DNA from: Methanoflorens sp963701995
Lineage (GTDB): Archaea > Halobacteriota > Bog-38 > Methanoflorentales > Methanoflorentaceae
Assembly (NCBI GenBank): GCA_963701995.1
Contig: OY969693.1
Span: 186,001-250,000, forward strand
Length of the DNA: 64,000 nucleotides
Direction: 5' to 3'
Below, piece by piece: positions 52,560 to 60,919 of this stretch (position 1 is the first letter of the stretch; each line of letters opens with the position of its first letter). The position numbers were made by a program, and so were the translations under genes. The notes beneath the pieces are model-generated. The model was not told the origin of the DNA. It ran no database searches and saw only the letters and a program-made list of their open reading frames with translations.

Positions 52560-53060
52560 ATGAAACACACCGTATCTGTCCTCGTTCAAAATAAGCCCGG
52601 CGTGCTCGCGCGAACCGCCGGCCTTTTCAGCAGACGAGGCTATAACATCGAGAGCCTGACCGTCGGCGTTACCGAAAACGAAGCTGTTTCGCGTATGACC
52701 ATCGTTGTGACCGGCGACGATACCGTGGTCGAACAAGTCACCAAGCAGCTCAACAAGCTCATCGAGGTCATCAAGGTGAGCGATCTCACCAAAGAGTCGT
52801 ACGTGAACCGAGAGCTCGTCCTCATAAAAGTCACCGCCGACAGCTCAAATCGAGCGGAGATTATGCACATCGTCAACATCTTCCGGGCGCGAATCGTCGA
52901 CGTGGCGCCCAAGAGCCTCATCATCGAGGTGACCGGTGATGAGGGAAAACTGGACGCGCTCGTTGGTATGCTCAAGCAATTCGGCATCAAGGAGATCGTA
53001 AGGACGGGCACGCTAGCTCTAGGGCGAGGACCCAAGGTGATACAAAGCGGCAAAGACTAG
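52560..53060 (+). CDS. ilvN: Acetolactate synthase small (regulatory) subunit
   Basis: This 166-residue protein has an N-terminal ACT domain (HTVSVLVQNKPGVLARTAGLF, split at residue 20), then FSRRGYNIESLTVGVTE. The C-terminal ALS small-subunit domain follows (VNRELVLIKVTADSSNRAEI, IIEVTGDEGKLDALVGMLKQ). It stimulates IlvB and confers valine feedback control. Start ATG 52560 lies 3 bases after the ilvB stop, with a gggagg box inside the end of ilvB. Confidence 0.95.
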   Translation: MKHTVSVLVQNKPGVLARTAGLFSRRGYNIESLTVGVTENEAVSRMTIVVTGDDTVVEQVTKQLNKLIEVIKVSDLTKESYVNRELVLIKVTADSSNRAEIMHIVNIFRARIVDVAPKSLIIEVTGDEGKLDALVGMLKQFGIKEIVRTGTLALGRGPKVIQSGKD

Positions 53061-53194
53061 AGCGGGCGCTGCGACTAAGAGACGCCGAGCGACGAAAATC
53101 GCTACAGCGCAGCGGGATTACCCCCCCGATAGAGGGCGAGGGGTGCGCTGCCGGGATATGTCTCAACGCTGGCGGCACACGCTCGTGCGACAAG

Positions 53195-53204
53195 CTTTTT
53201 TATG
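53195..53204 (+). promoter_or_regulatory. TATA box candidate of ilvC
   Basis: cttttttatg lies about 46-55 bp before ATG 53250 in the 189-bp gap after ilvN. ilvC may therefore have its own promoter besides read-through. Confidence 0.45.
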
Positions 53205-53249
53205 CGGCTCATAAACTAAGAGACGATTGATGGAAAATGGAGGGGTAAC

Positions 53250-54236
53250 ATGGTTCAAATCTTTTATAGCGAAGACGCTGACCTGAAACATCTAAGCGAC
53301 AAGAAAATCGCAATCATTGGTTACGGCAGCCAAGGGCACGCCCAAGCACAGAACCTCAAGGACTCGGGACTAGATGTTCTCATCGGTCTGCGCAAGGGGA
53401 GATCGTGGGATCAGGCGCTAAAAGACGGTTTTGACGTGCTCAGCGTGGCAGAGGCGGCAAATCGCGGAGACATCGTGCAAGTGCTTCTGCCCGACGAACG
53501 CCAGGCGGCTGTGTATAAGGCTGAAATTGAACCGCAGCTCCAAGAGGGAAACGTGCTATCGTTTTCGCACGGCTTCAACATTCACTATAACCAGATCGTT
53601 CCCCCTGCATACGTGGACGTAGTTATGGTTGCGCCCAAAGGTCCCGGCCACCTCGTGCGGCGCATCTATACCCAAGGGGAGGGCGTCCCAGCACTGGTGG
53701 CCGTGTACCAGGATTACACGGGTAGCGCGTTCCAGACGGCGCTCGCGTATGCCAAGGGCATCGGGGCCACGCGAGCGGGCGTGCTAGAGACGTCGTTTAA
53801 GGAGGAAACGGAGACCGACCTGTTCGGGGAACAAGCCGTTCTCTGCGGCGGAACCACCGCACTCATCAAAGCCGGCTTTGAAACGCTGGTCGAAGCAGGC
53901 TACAAGCCTGAAATCGCGTATTTCGAGTGTCTGCATGAATTGAAGCTCATCGTCGACCTTATCCACGAGGGCGGGCTCTCGTGGATGCGCCATTCAATCA
54001 GTGACACGGCAGAATACGGTGATCTCACTAGAGGCGAGCGCATTATTACCAATGCGACACGCGACGCCATGAGGGGGCTGCTCAATGACATTCAAACAGG
54101 GGAGTTCGCACGCGAATGGATACTTGAGAATCAAGCTAACCGCCCCGTGTTTAACGCACATACGCAACGAGAGAGAGAGCACCCAATAGAAACGGTGGGC
54201 GCAAAGCTCCGCGCGATGATGACGTGGCTCAAGTGA
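53250..54236 (+). CDS. ilvC: Ketol-acid reductoisomerase
   Basis: This 328-residue class I enzyme isomerises and reduces acetolactate with NADPH. The Rossmann motif GYGSQGHAQAQNLKDSGLDV starts at residue 24; the Arg and Ser in LIGLRKGRSWDQA favour NADPH. Catalytic blocks MVAPKGPGHLVRR, ETETDLFGEQAVLCGG (metal Asp/Glu) and the knotted C-terminal domain with HELKLIVDLIHEGGLSWM are present. AGGGG lies 7 bases before the ATG. It completes the leuA-ilvBNC set; ilvD is not in the window. Confidence 0.96.
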   Translation: MVQIFYSEDADLKHLSDKKIAIIGYGSQGHAQAQNLKDSGLDVLIGLRKGRSWDQALKDGFDVLSVAEAANRGDIVQVLLPDERQAAVYKAEIEPQLQEGNVLSFSHGFNIHYNQIVPPAYVDVVMVAPKGPGHLVRRIYTQGEGVPALVAVYQDYTGSAFQTALAYAKGIGATRAGVLETSFKEETETDLFGEQAVLCGGTTALIKAGFETLVEAGYKPEIAYFECLHELKLIVDLIHEGGLSWMRHSISDTAEYGDLTRGERIITNATRDAMRGLLNDIQTGEFAREWILENQANRPVFNAHTQREREHPIETVGAKLRAMMTWLK

Positions 54237-54419
54237 CGGCGTGCCCGACTGGCCCGGCTATTAGTGCAGATGCATCACTGTGCCCCACAATGATCAACGA
54301 ACGCTGAGGCAGAGTTTCACAAATCCCGTCGCCGCTTAACTTCTCTATTTGACGGTCTGCAGCTGGAGGGCTCTTTCTTGCTTAGCCTCGCAAACAGCTG
54401 GCGTATGCGTGCGCAAACT

Positions 54420-54428
54420 CTTATACTC
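54420..54428 (+). promoter_or_regulatory. TATA box candidate for the anchored protein gene
   Basis: cttatactc lies about 42-50 bp before ATG 54470, which supports that start over the upstream Met at 54440. Confidence 0.4.
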
Positions 54429-54469
54429 TCGCGGAGAACTTGAAGGCGAGAAGGCTCGGTGGCCGCCAT

Positions 54470-55039
54470 ATGACCCAACCCAAGCGCATCTGCGCTCTCG
54501 GAGCGATTGTGTTTCTGATTTTGCTGCCCACGGCACTTGCAACTCACGCTCTAGCAAGTCCTAGCGTTACTTCGCCCGCGCCGGTGAAGGCGACGCGCGA
54601 CCAAGGCTTGTCCCAAGCGTGGATTTCTGGACAGGACACTGGCGCGACACGCAGCCCGACAATGGTATACGCGCTTGCGGTAGACGCTCCAATTGCTCAG
54701 AGCGAGATACCTAATGTTCTAGTCCCCTCGGCGATTCCGTCTGCTGAACCATCGCTTCCTACAGCTAGTCCGACGCTGCAACCGGCCACGGTCTCAACGA
54801 ACAGCACCAACGGCACGGCGCCGACCAGCGGCGGGAATGGTGTCGACCTCGGCAAGATTATCGGCAGCATTTCACCCTACCTCATCATCGCACTAATTCC
54901 GCTTCTTTTTATCATCGGAGCCTTGTTTTATTTCTTTTTTATGGGCGATCAAGATCGCGGGGCTGCGAGCGACGAAAACGAGGCAGACGTTCAATTCACC
55001 GGCGCAGGCGAAGATACCGAGTGGAGAGAACTCAAGTAA
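54470..55039 (+). CDS. Exported membrane-anchored protein of unknown function
   Basis: The 189-residue protein starts at ATG 54470, supported by the promoter spacing. It has a signal peptide (ICALGAIVFLILLPTALATH), a Ser/Thr/Pro-rich extracellular region (SAIPSAEPSLPTASPTLQPA) with NxS/T sequons, one membrane span (ISPYLIIALIPLLFIIGALF) and an acidic cytoplasmic tail (SDENEADVQFTGAGEDTEWR). The layout recalls the protein at 42344-43522 without its folded domains. No family recognised. Confidence 0.6.
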   Translation: MTQPKRICALGAIVFLILLPTALATHALASPSVTSPAPVKATRDQGLSQAWISGQDTGATRSPTMVYALAVDAPIAQSEIPNVLVPSAIPSAEPSLPTASPTLQPATVSTNSTNGTAPTSGGNGVDLGKIIGSISPYLIIALIPLLFIIGALFYFFFMGDQDRGAASDENEADVQFTGAGEDTEWRELK

Positions 55040-55217
55040 GCCTAGGTCTGATACTTTCACGGTTGCCTCAGCGTTAATAACGCTACCGACAGTGCGGCTT
55101 CTGCACACTAAAAAGAGGCGATCGATCCCCTGAACGGGGGCGCATCACCGCCACAAAAAACTGCATAGACGGCCAATCAACGGTTATTTCTCCTTCTAAA
55201 CAGGCAATTGATAAAAC

Positions 55218-55227
55218 GTTATATATT
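55218..55227 (+). promoter_or_regulatory. TATA box of the UPF0147 gene
   Basis: gttatatatt lies about 80-88 bp before ATG 55306, giving a leader of roughly 55 bases. Confidence 0.45.
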
Positions 55228-55305
55228 GTGCGGGTCATCAGAGGGGTGTGAACTAAGGCTTGAACGACACGCACAAAAACAGCGCTGGACGTCGGGGTGA
55301 ACGCG

Positions 55306-55569
55306 ATGCCGGACAAACAGGATATCATAAAAAAGAGCGTCGATATTCTCGCCCGTATCGTTGGGGATGATTCGGTGCCGAGAAATATCCGCCGCGCTGC
55401 CGACGAGGCCAAAACGAGGCTGCTCGATCGAGAGGAGGCCGAAGCTGTCCGCGCAGCGTACGCGATTTCGATACTCGACGACATAAGCAACGATCCGAAC
55501 ATGCCGCTCCACACGCGAACACTCATTTGGAACGTAGCAAGTCAGCTTGAGAAGGTTTCGATGGAGTAA
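55306..55569 (+). CDS. UPF0147 family protein
   Basis: This 87-residue protein is entirely alpha-helical by appearance and belongs to the archaeal UPF0147 family. Conserved parts are LARIVGDDSVPRNIRRAADE and ISNDPNMPLHTRTLIWNVAS. ATG 55306 has GGGGTGA at good spacing; a GTG three codons earlier is part of that box. It is widely conserved in Euryarchaeota and its function is not known. Confidence 0.88.
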   Translation: MPDKQDIIKKSVDILARIVGDDSVPRNIRRAADEAKTRLLDREEAEAVRAAYAISILDDISNDPNMPLHTRTLIWNVASQLEKVSME

Positions 55570-55885
55570 GGCATATCTCAAGTGCTCTTGGAGTCATGGG
55601 GTGCGCATTTGAACTCAACCCTTGAAAATGTCGCTTTTTTGGGTAGATGCGCAATCCGAGTCTGTGCGATCGTGAGGGCGACGCACGGAGCAACGTTCAC
55701 CAAACACAGATCGTCGCATTTGTCTCGTCACAAATAATAAAGCGACCTGTAAGCATTTTTTCTGATTTAGAGCACGATATGAGATGCGAAAAAGTGCGGC
55801 GCGCTCATCAAAGAGGAATGATAATATAACATAACGTACGAGTAGTTTTGCGCTTGTGGGAGCGTAAATAAGGTACGGTGACCTC
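55570..55885. other. Intergenic region with the promoter of the redox cluster
   Basis: No supported gene. A TATA-like gataatataac at 55820-55830 lies about 55-65 bp before ATG 55886. Confidence 0.45.
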
Positions 55886-56167
55886 ATGGACGTTGACGAA
55901 CAGGCCAAGAAGATAAAGGATTGGGCCAAAAGGTATGCAGAGAAACGAGGAGTGCAACTCAATCCTGACGAAGAGCGAGTCGATGAGGTCGCAAAGGGTC
56001 TCGCTGCCAGGCAGGAGAAATTCGGAAAGCGTTACTGCCCGTGTCGCATTACTACTGGAGACGCCGAGGAGGATCGAAAGATAATCTGTCCGTGCGTTTA
56101 CCACGAAGAAGAACTTAAGCAGCACGGCATGTGTCATTGCAAGCTTTTTAGTACAAAAGAACAGTAG
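55886..56167 (+). CDS. Ferredoxin:thioredoxin reductase catalytic subunit
   Basis: This 93-residue protein has the full FTR catalytic cysteine set: C51/C53 (CPC), C68/C70 (CPC) and C83/C85 (CHC). In characterised FTR these hold a [4Fe-4S] cluster beside a redox-active disulfide and pass ferredoxin electrons to thioredoxin. No variable subunit is nearby, as usual in archaea. It lies 12 bp before the thioredoxin-fold lipoprotein gene, so ferredoxin electrons could reach that protein or CcdA. The start is ATG 55886 behind AGGTACGGTGA. Confidence 0.92.
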   Translation: MDVDEQAKKIKDWAKRYAEKRGVQLNPDEERVDEVAKGLAARQEKFGKRYCPCRITTGDAEEDRKIICPCVYHEEELKQHGMCHCKLFSTKEQ

Positions 56168-56179
56168 AGGGAGTCAGCG

Positions 56180-56608
56180 GTGAAGTCAAGGGCTAGGATA
56201 CGATATATCGCACTTATTGCTGCGCTATGCTTGCTCAGCGTCGCAATGAGCGGGTGCATCAATCAGTCGGGCTACGAGTTTAAAAGCGGAATAACGCCTC
56301 CTAAAGCGGTTAGCGACTTGATGAAGAACAGAACGGTCATCCTGTTCATCACGCAGAACAACTGCCCTGCCTGCGAGCAGACACGACCGATGATAGCGGC
56401 TCTTCAATCGCAGTACAATGGCACGAACGTGACGTTTGTAAACTTCAACATCGACAACAACGCGACGTCAAGGAGCATCGGCCAAGCGTATGGCGTGACC
56501 GCGACTCCGACAACCGTTGTGTTACGCAAGGACGGGGCCGCCGCGATCTTCGTGGGTGTCTTCGACTCGAGCACAGTGAAAAGCGCCATTGAAGACGCAC
56601 GCAAGTAA
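56180..56608 (+). CDS. Thioredoxin-fold lipoprotein
   Basis: This 142-residue protein starts at GTG 56180. It has an N-terminal membrane-targeting segment (YIALIAALCLLSVA) with a lipobox MSGC (Cys 26), so it should be anchored on the outer membrane face. The thioredoxin fold follows, with the redox motif NCPAC (Cys 62 and 65) and the cis-Pro loop GVTATPTTVVLRKDG. It is placed between FTR and CcdA, and probably receives electrons from CcdA to reduce outside disulfides. Confidence 0.88.
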   Translation: MKSRARIRYIALIAALCLLSVAMSGCINQSGYEFKSGITPPKAVSDLMKNRTVILFITQNNCPACEQTRPMIAALQSQYNGTNVTFVNFNIDNNATSRSIGQAYGVTATPTTVVLRKDGAAAIFVGVFDSSTVKSAIEDARK

Positions 56609-56633
56609 CACACGTCACTGAGGACGCGCGCAT

Positions 56634-57296
56634 ATGGAAGTAAATCCACTGATCGCATTCGGAGCAGGGCTTATCAGTATTTTTTCTCCCTGCGTGCTAC
56701 CCTTGCTACCGGCCATCGTCGCCTCATCAACGGATCGCGGCAGATACCGGCCTGTCGCCATCGTTCTAGGCCTAAGCATATCGTTTACGACCATGGGCCT
56801 CGTCGCATCAGCTTTTGGGGCCGTGTTTACAGCGTATAGCTCCTATCTCTTCGCAGCGGCAATAGTCTTGATTATCGCAATGGGGTTCTGGATGCTCTTC
56901 GATCTCCATTTACCCTACAACACGCCAAGATTAGGCATTATAGACGGAGTGTCAAGAAAGACTTACGATATTCCGACTGAAGGCATAGCCAGCGGGTTGG
57001 CTTTAGGGCTAGCACTCGGGATAGTGTGGCTTCCATGCACCGGGCCGGTCCTAGCTACGATACTGACGTGGGTGGCTGCAAATGGCAACATTGCTACAGG
57101 CGGACTGCTGCTCATGATCTATTCTCTCGGCTTCGCCGTCCCTATGCTCGCTATTGCCTATTCGGCTCGCTTGTCGTCGTCTCTCGTCGGCAAATCATCC
57201 AAGACCATTTGGATCAAGCGCGTCGCTGGCTTAGCGCTCATTGCGGTCGGCGTATACTTGGCTCTACCGTATCTACCAATGCTTACGCAAATTTGA
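56634..57296 (+). CDS. ccdA: CcdA/DsbD-beta type disulfide transporter
   Basis: This 220-residue six-span membrane protein has the paired cysteines of CcdA in SIFSPCVLPLLPA (Cys 20) and VWLPCTGPVL (Cys 135). These carry electrons as dithiol/disulfide across the membrane, from a cytoplasmic thioredoxin to an outside thioredoxin-like protein. The start ATG 56634 follows the lipoprotein gene by 25 bp. Together with FTR and the lipoprotein it forms a ferredoxin-to-outside reductant line. No cytochrome c maturation genes are nearby. Confidence 0.9.
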   Translation: MEVNPLIAFGAGLISIFSPCVLPLLPAIVASSTDRGRYRPVAIVLGLSISFTTMGLVASAFGAVFTAYSSYLFAAAIVLIIAMGFWMLFDLHLPYNTPRLGIIDGVSRKTYDIPTEGIASGLALGLALGIVWLPCTGPVLATILTWVAANGNIATGGLLLMIYSLGFAVPMLAIAYSARLSSSLVGKSSKTIWIKRVAGLALIAVGVYLALPYLPMLTQI

Positions 57297-57615
57297 TGCG
57301 GTTTTCTCCGTAGAGTGTCACGTCTTAACATGCATCACCTTGTACAAAAGAAAGAAATCACGCCTCGACATACGCTATAAAAGTCGATGCGCGCCTACAG
57401 ACGTGAGACAATGGTCGACCGTTGTTCTAGTTTCCGGCCCCGGGGCGATGGCTACAGGAAGAGCGGCATGTCCGGCGCGACCCAGGCACGGAGTGGCAGT
57501 CTGGGTGCGTAAGGTAAAAAGCGTATAGGTTCAACTAGTAGGATACATTGCAGACCATCCACGGAGTGAAAAGGTTGTTCCGTATCGAAAACGCCGAACA
57601 AGCAGGGTGGGAATT

Positions 57616-58788
57616 ATGAGCGCCCCCACCATTGCACACAAAACAAAGGGTATCGTGATCGCCGTTGTAAAGGAACAGGCCCCGGGCGAACACCGCGTTG
57701 CGACCGTGCCCGAAGTAGTCCAGAAACTCACGAAGTCGGGGAACGAGGTCCGCGTCGAGCATGATGCGGGAGCAGGAGCGTTCTACCCAGACAACCTCTA
57801 TGTTGCCGCCGGTGCGAAGATCGCGCCCAGCCGGGCCGAACTGCTGGCCAGTGCAACAATCGTGTTGTGCGTGCAGCCCCCAGCCATAGCCGATGTCGAG
57901 ATGCTCGCAGCGAGCACGATCGTCATCGGGTTCATGAACGCGGCAAACAACCTTTCAACCGTTGCACGGATGCGTGACCGCAAGGTCACCGCCTTTGCCC
58001 TCGAGCTTGTCCCGCGTATCACCCGCGCCCAGAGCATGGACGCACTCAGTTCCCAGGCAACGGCCGGCGGGTACGCAGCAGTGATTCTCGGCGCATACAA
58101 CTGCCCCAAGTTCCTCCCGATGCTGACAACGGCCGCGGGCACGATCCGGCCGGCAACAGTGCTCATCCTTGGCGCGGGCGTTGCCGGCCTCACGGCGATC
58201 GCCACAGCCAAGCGCCTTGGCGCCATGGTCGAGGCATACGATGTCCGGCGTGCCGCGGGCGAACAGGTCCGGAGCCTCAGCGCGAAATTCCTCGAGCTTG
58301 AGATCAATGCGGAAAGCGAGGGCGGCTACGCCCGCGAGCTCACGCCGGAAGAGAAGGTGAAGGAGCAGCAGATGGTCTCTGCCGCGGTGGCGAGGGCTGA
58401 CATCGTTATCACGACTGCCAGCATCCCCGGCCGGAAGGCGCCGGTCCTGATAACGAAAGAGACAGTCGCAACGATGCATCCGGGCGCCGTCATCGTCGAC
58501 CTTGCTGCTGAATCGGGCGGCAACTGCGAGCTGACACAAAGTGGAAAGACGGTAAAGGAGCACGGTGTCACTATCGTGGGCCCGCAGAACCTCCCGGCCC
58601 GGGTCGCGTTTCACGCAAGCCAGATGTACGCAAGGAACCTCCAGTCGTTCCTCTCGCTCCTTGTTAATGAGGACGGGGCGCTCACCCGTGAGTTCACTGA
58701 CGAGATCCTGGCAGCAAGCATCCTTGTGAACGCAGGCGAAGTGCGGCATCAACCAACGCTTGACCTCATCAGCGGAGGGAGGCTATGA
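57616..58788 (+). CDS. pntAA: NAD(P) transhydrogenase subunit alpha part 1 (NAD-binding)
   Basis: The 390-residue soluble dI domain starts at ATG 57616, with ggtggg near. It shows IVIAVVKEQAPGEHRVATVP, the NAD Rossmann loop LGAGVAGLTAIATAKRLGAM, VEAYDVRRAAGEQVRSLSAK and the mobile loop and partner residues to the end (HQPTLDLISGGRL). It binds NADH and passes hydride to the PntB NADP domain. The gene overlaps pntAB by 4 bp (ATGA). Codon choice (cgg, ccg, gcc, ctc) differs from the lonB and ilv genes, supporting acquisition. Confidence 0.95.
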   Translation: MSAPTIAHKTKGIVIAVVKEQAPGEHRVATVPEVVQKLTKSGNEVRVEHDAGAGAFYPDNLYVAAGAKIAPSRAELLASATIVLCVQPPAIADVEMLAASTIVIGFMNAANNLSTVARMRDRKVTAFALELVPRITRAQSMDALSSQATAGGYAAVILGAYNCPKFLPMLTTAAGTIRPATVLILGAGVAGLTAIATAKRLGAMVEAYDVRRAAGEQVRSLSAKFLELEINAESEGGYARELTPEEKVKEQQMVSAAVARADIVITTASIPGRKAPVLITKETVATMHPGAVIVDLAAESGGNCELTQSGKTVKEHGVTIVGPQNLPARVAFHASQMYARNLQSFLSLLVNEDGALTREFTDEILAASILVNAGEVRHQPTLDLISGGRL

Positions 58789-59096
58789 CCGAGATCACTG
58801 CGTTCTGGATCGCTATCTACATCGCAATGCTGGCGGCATTCACCGGCTACGTTACCATCAGCCGTGTCCCCGCCATCCTACACACACCTCTGATGAGCGG
58901 CTCGAACTTCATCCACGGGATCGTGCTCGTTGGGGCGATGGTAGCGCTCGGCCTTGCCAATACGCCTACAGAGCAGGTGATCGGGTTCATGGCAGTTGTT
59001 CTCGGGGCAGCGAACGTGACTGGCGGTTATGTTGTCACGGAACGGATCCTCCAGATGTTCGACCGTAGCGGAAAGAAGCCCGGCAAGGGGGCGTGA
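58785..59096 (+). CDS. pntAB: NAD(P) transhydrogenase subunit alpha part 2 (membrane)
   Basis: This 103-residue protein has three membrane spans and forms part of the proton channel of the transhydrogenase. It shows FWIAIYIAMLAAFTGYVTIS and FIHGIVLVGAMVALGLANTP. ATG 58785 overlaps the pntAA stop and the end lies one base before the pntB GTG. As in Rhodospirillum rubrum-like sets, alpha is split in two genes. Confidence 0.93.
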   Translation: MTEITAFWIAIYIAMLAAFTGYVTISRVPAILHTPLMSGSNFIHGIVLVGAMVALGLANTPTEQVIGFMAVVLGAANVTGGYVVTERILQMFDRSGKKPGKGA

Positions 59097-59097
59097 C

Positions 59098-60480
59098 GTG
59101 GCTGACTTCTCCTTTGCCATCGAACCCGTATACATTGCGACGATCTTCTTCTTCATCGTCGGGCTGCAGCGGATGAGCCACCCGCTCACGGCTCGGAGCG
59201 GGATCGTCTGGGCCGGCGCCGCGATGCTGATCGCAACGCTCGTTACGTTCTTTACCCCGAATCTCACCAACATCGGCCTCATCGCGATCGCGATCGTGAT
59301 CGGCGGCGGCTTCGGCTATATACCGGCCAAGCGCGTGGCGATGACCAACATGCCCCAGATGGTTGCATTCTTCAACGGGATGGGGGGCGGCGCGGCAGCC
59401 GGGATCTCGGCAGTCGTGCTCCTTGGCCCGACCACTCCCATCAGCTCGCTTGCGGTAGTTGGCGGCCTGATCGGGGCTGTCTCGTTTTCAGGCAGCCTCA
59501 TCGCGTTCCTGAAGCTGCAGGGCTGGATGCCATCGCGGCCGGTTACCTTCACGGGCCAGCAAATCGTCAACATGGCAGTCCTTGTCCTCGCCATCGTTTC
59601 CGGTGTGTTCATCATCCTGCAGCCCTCATCGATGCCGCTTTCCGTAAACGCGTCCCTCCCGCTCTTCTTTATTCTCGCTCTCGGCTTCGGGCTCCTCATG
59701 ACGCTCCCGATTGGCGGGGCCGACATGCCCGTAGTGATCTCGATGTACAACGCCTTCACCGGCCTGGCCGTTGCGCTTGACGGGTTCTCGTTTGTCACCC
59801 CCAACTATGCGATGATCATAGCAGGCGTTATTGTCGGCGCTGCGGGTTCGCTGCTCACGCTCAAGATGGCTAAGGCAATGAACCGCTCGCTCACAAACGT
59901 CTTCTTCGGAGCCTTCGGCGCAACGGAGGAGCAGGCGGCGCAGGTATCGGGCAGCGTGAAACCGATCGAGGCCGACGACGTTGCAGTCCTGCTCGCCTAC
60001 GCGGACCGGGTTATCATCGTCCCCGGCTACGGCATGGCAGTCGCCCAAGCCCAGCAGAAAGTGAAGGAGCTGACCGACCTGCTCGAGCGTAGGGGCGTGC
60101 GGGTGAAGTTCGCGATCCACCCGGTTGCCGGGCGCATGCCTGGGCACATGAACGTCCTGCTTGCCGAGGCAGGGGTTGCCTACGACCACCTCTTCGACCG
60201 CGACGAGGTGAACCCGGAGTTCCCCAGCACTGACGTCGTCCTTGTCATCGGGGCCAACGATGTCGTGAACCCGGCGGCGCACCGGCAGGGCAGCCCGCTC
60301 TTCGGCATGCCAATCCTTGATGTCGAACAGGCAAAGAATGTGATCGTCCTAAAGCGCGGGCAGGGAAAGGGCTTTGCGGGGATCGAGAACGACCTGTTCT
60401 ACCGGGACAACACGCGGATGCTCTACGGCGACGCGCAGGAGACAGTCGGCGAGCTTGTGCAGACCCTCAAGAAACTCTGA
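59098..60480 (+). CDS. pntB: NAD(P) transhydrogenase subunit beta
   Basis: The 460-residue protein starts at GTG 59098, one base after the pntAB stop. The N-terminal half has eight or nine membrane spans (GGGFGYIPAKRVAMTNMPQM and the Gly-rich FFNGMGGGAAAGISAVVLLG). The C-terminal dIII domain binds NADP: VPGYGMAVAQAQQKVKEL and VIGANDVVNPAAHRQGSPLF. Using the proton gradient it drives NADPH formation from NADH. Such complexes are common in bacteria and uncommon in archaea. The open frame to 59029 overlaps pntAB and is not used. Confidence 0.95.
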   Translation: MADFSFAIEPVYIATIFFFIVGLQRMSHPLTARSGIVWAGAAMLIATLVTFFTPNLTNIGLIAIAIVIGGGFGYIPAKRVAMTNMPQMVAFFNGMGGGAAAGISAVVLLGPTTPISSLAVVGGLIGAVSFSGSLIAFLKLQGWMPSRPVTFTGQQIVNMAVLVLAIVSGVFIILQPSSMPLSVNASLPLFFILALGFGLLMTLPIGGADMPVVISMYNAFTGLAVALDGFSFVTPNYAMIIAGVIVGAAGSLLTLKMAKAMNRSLTNVFFGAFGATEEQAAQVSGSVKPIEADDVAVLLAYADRVIIVPGYGMAVAQAQQKVKELTDLLERRGVRVKFAIHPVAGRMPGHMNVLLAEAGVAYDHLFDRDEVNPEFPSTDVVLVIGANDVVNPAAHRQGSPLFGMPILDVEQAKNVIVLKRGQGKGFAGIENDLFYRDNTRMLYGDAQETVGELVQTLKKL

Positions 60481-60919
60481 ATCCCGCGGGGATCTGCGAG
60501 ACCGATCATACGCCCCGTCGAGGTCAACGGGAGCAACTTGTACTCGACGCAGCGTTTATCGATGTGACCGGTCAAGACCCGCCAACATTCTTCCTCCGCT
60601 AACGTGCGGCAATCCATAGGGGAACAGATGTACTACCCTTATTGACGATAACTCTCCCACCTTTTTGCAACACGTCGTTGCCGACGAAGATGTTGCTACA
60701 AAGCGGCAACCGTAATCAGCGCGATGGGTGCTGGCAAACGCGCCGCGCGCGCGATAGAGATATTCCTAAGGCAGGGTCCGTGAGGGCTAACAGCCCAAAA
60801 AAAGACTGAAGGCAGTGCTTTTGAGATAAAGCGCGCGAATTGACTTACCTTGCAGAAAATATTTAATTAATCAACGGGATACTAGCAACCATAAGTACAT
60901 ACGGAGTGTTTTTTTCAAG
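60481..60919. other. Intergenic region before lonB
   Basis: No supported gene. Codon-like structure ends sharply with pntB, and the first part is GC-rich and uninformative. A TATA-like aaatatttaa at 60857-60866 lies 54-63 bp before the lonB GTG. Confidence 0.5.
60857..60866 (+). promoter_or_regulatory. TATA box of lonB
   Basis: aaatatttaa, about 54-63 bp before GTG 60920, would give a leader of about 30 bases. Confidence 0.5.

Noticed and set aside
51960..52736. 258-codon frame antisense to ilvB/ilvN
   Set aside because: It spans two conserved sense genes and shows no protein-like motif.
57955..58752. 265-codon frame antisense to pntAA
   Set aside because: It is a shadow frame produced by GC-rich third positions.
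59626..60282. 218-codon frame antisense to pntB
   Set aside because: Charged low-complexity translation, antisense to the conserved NADP domain.
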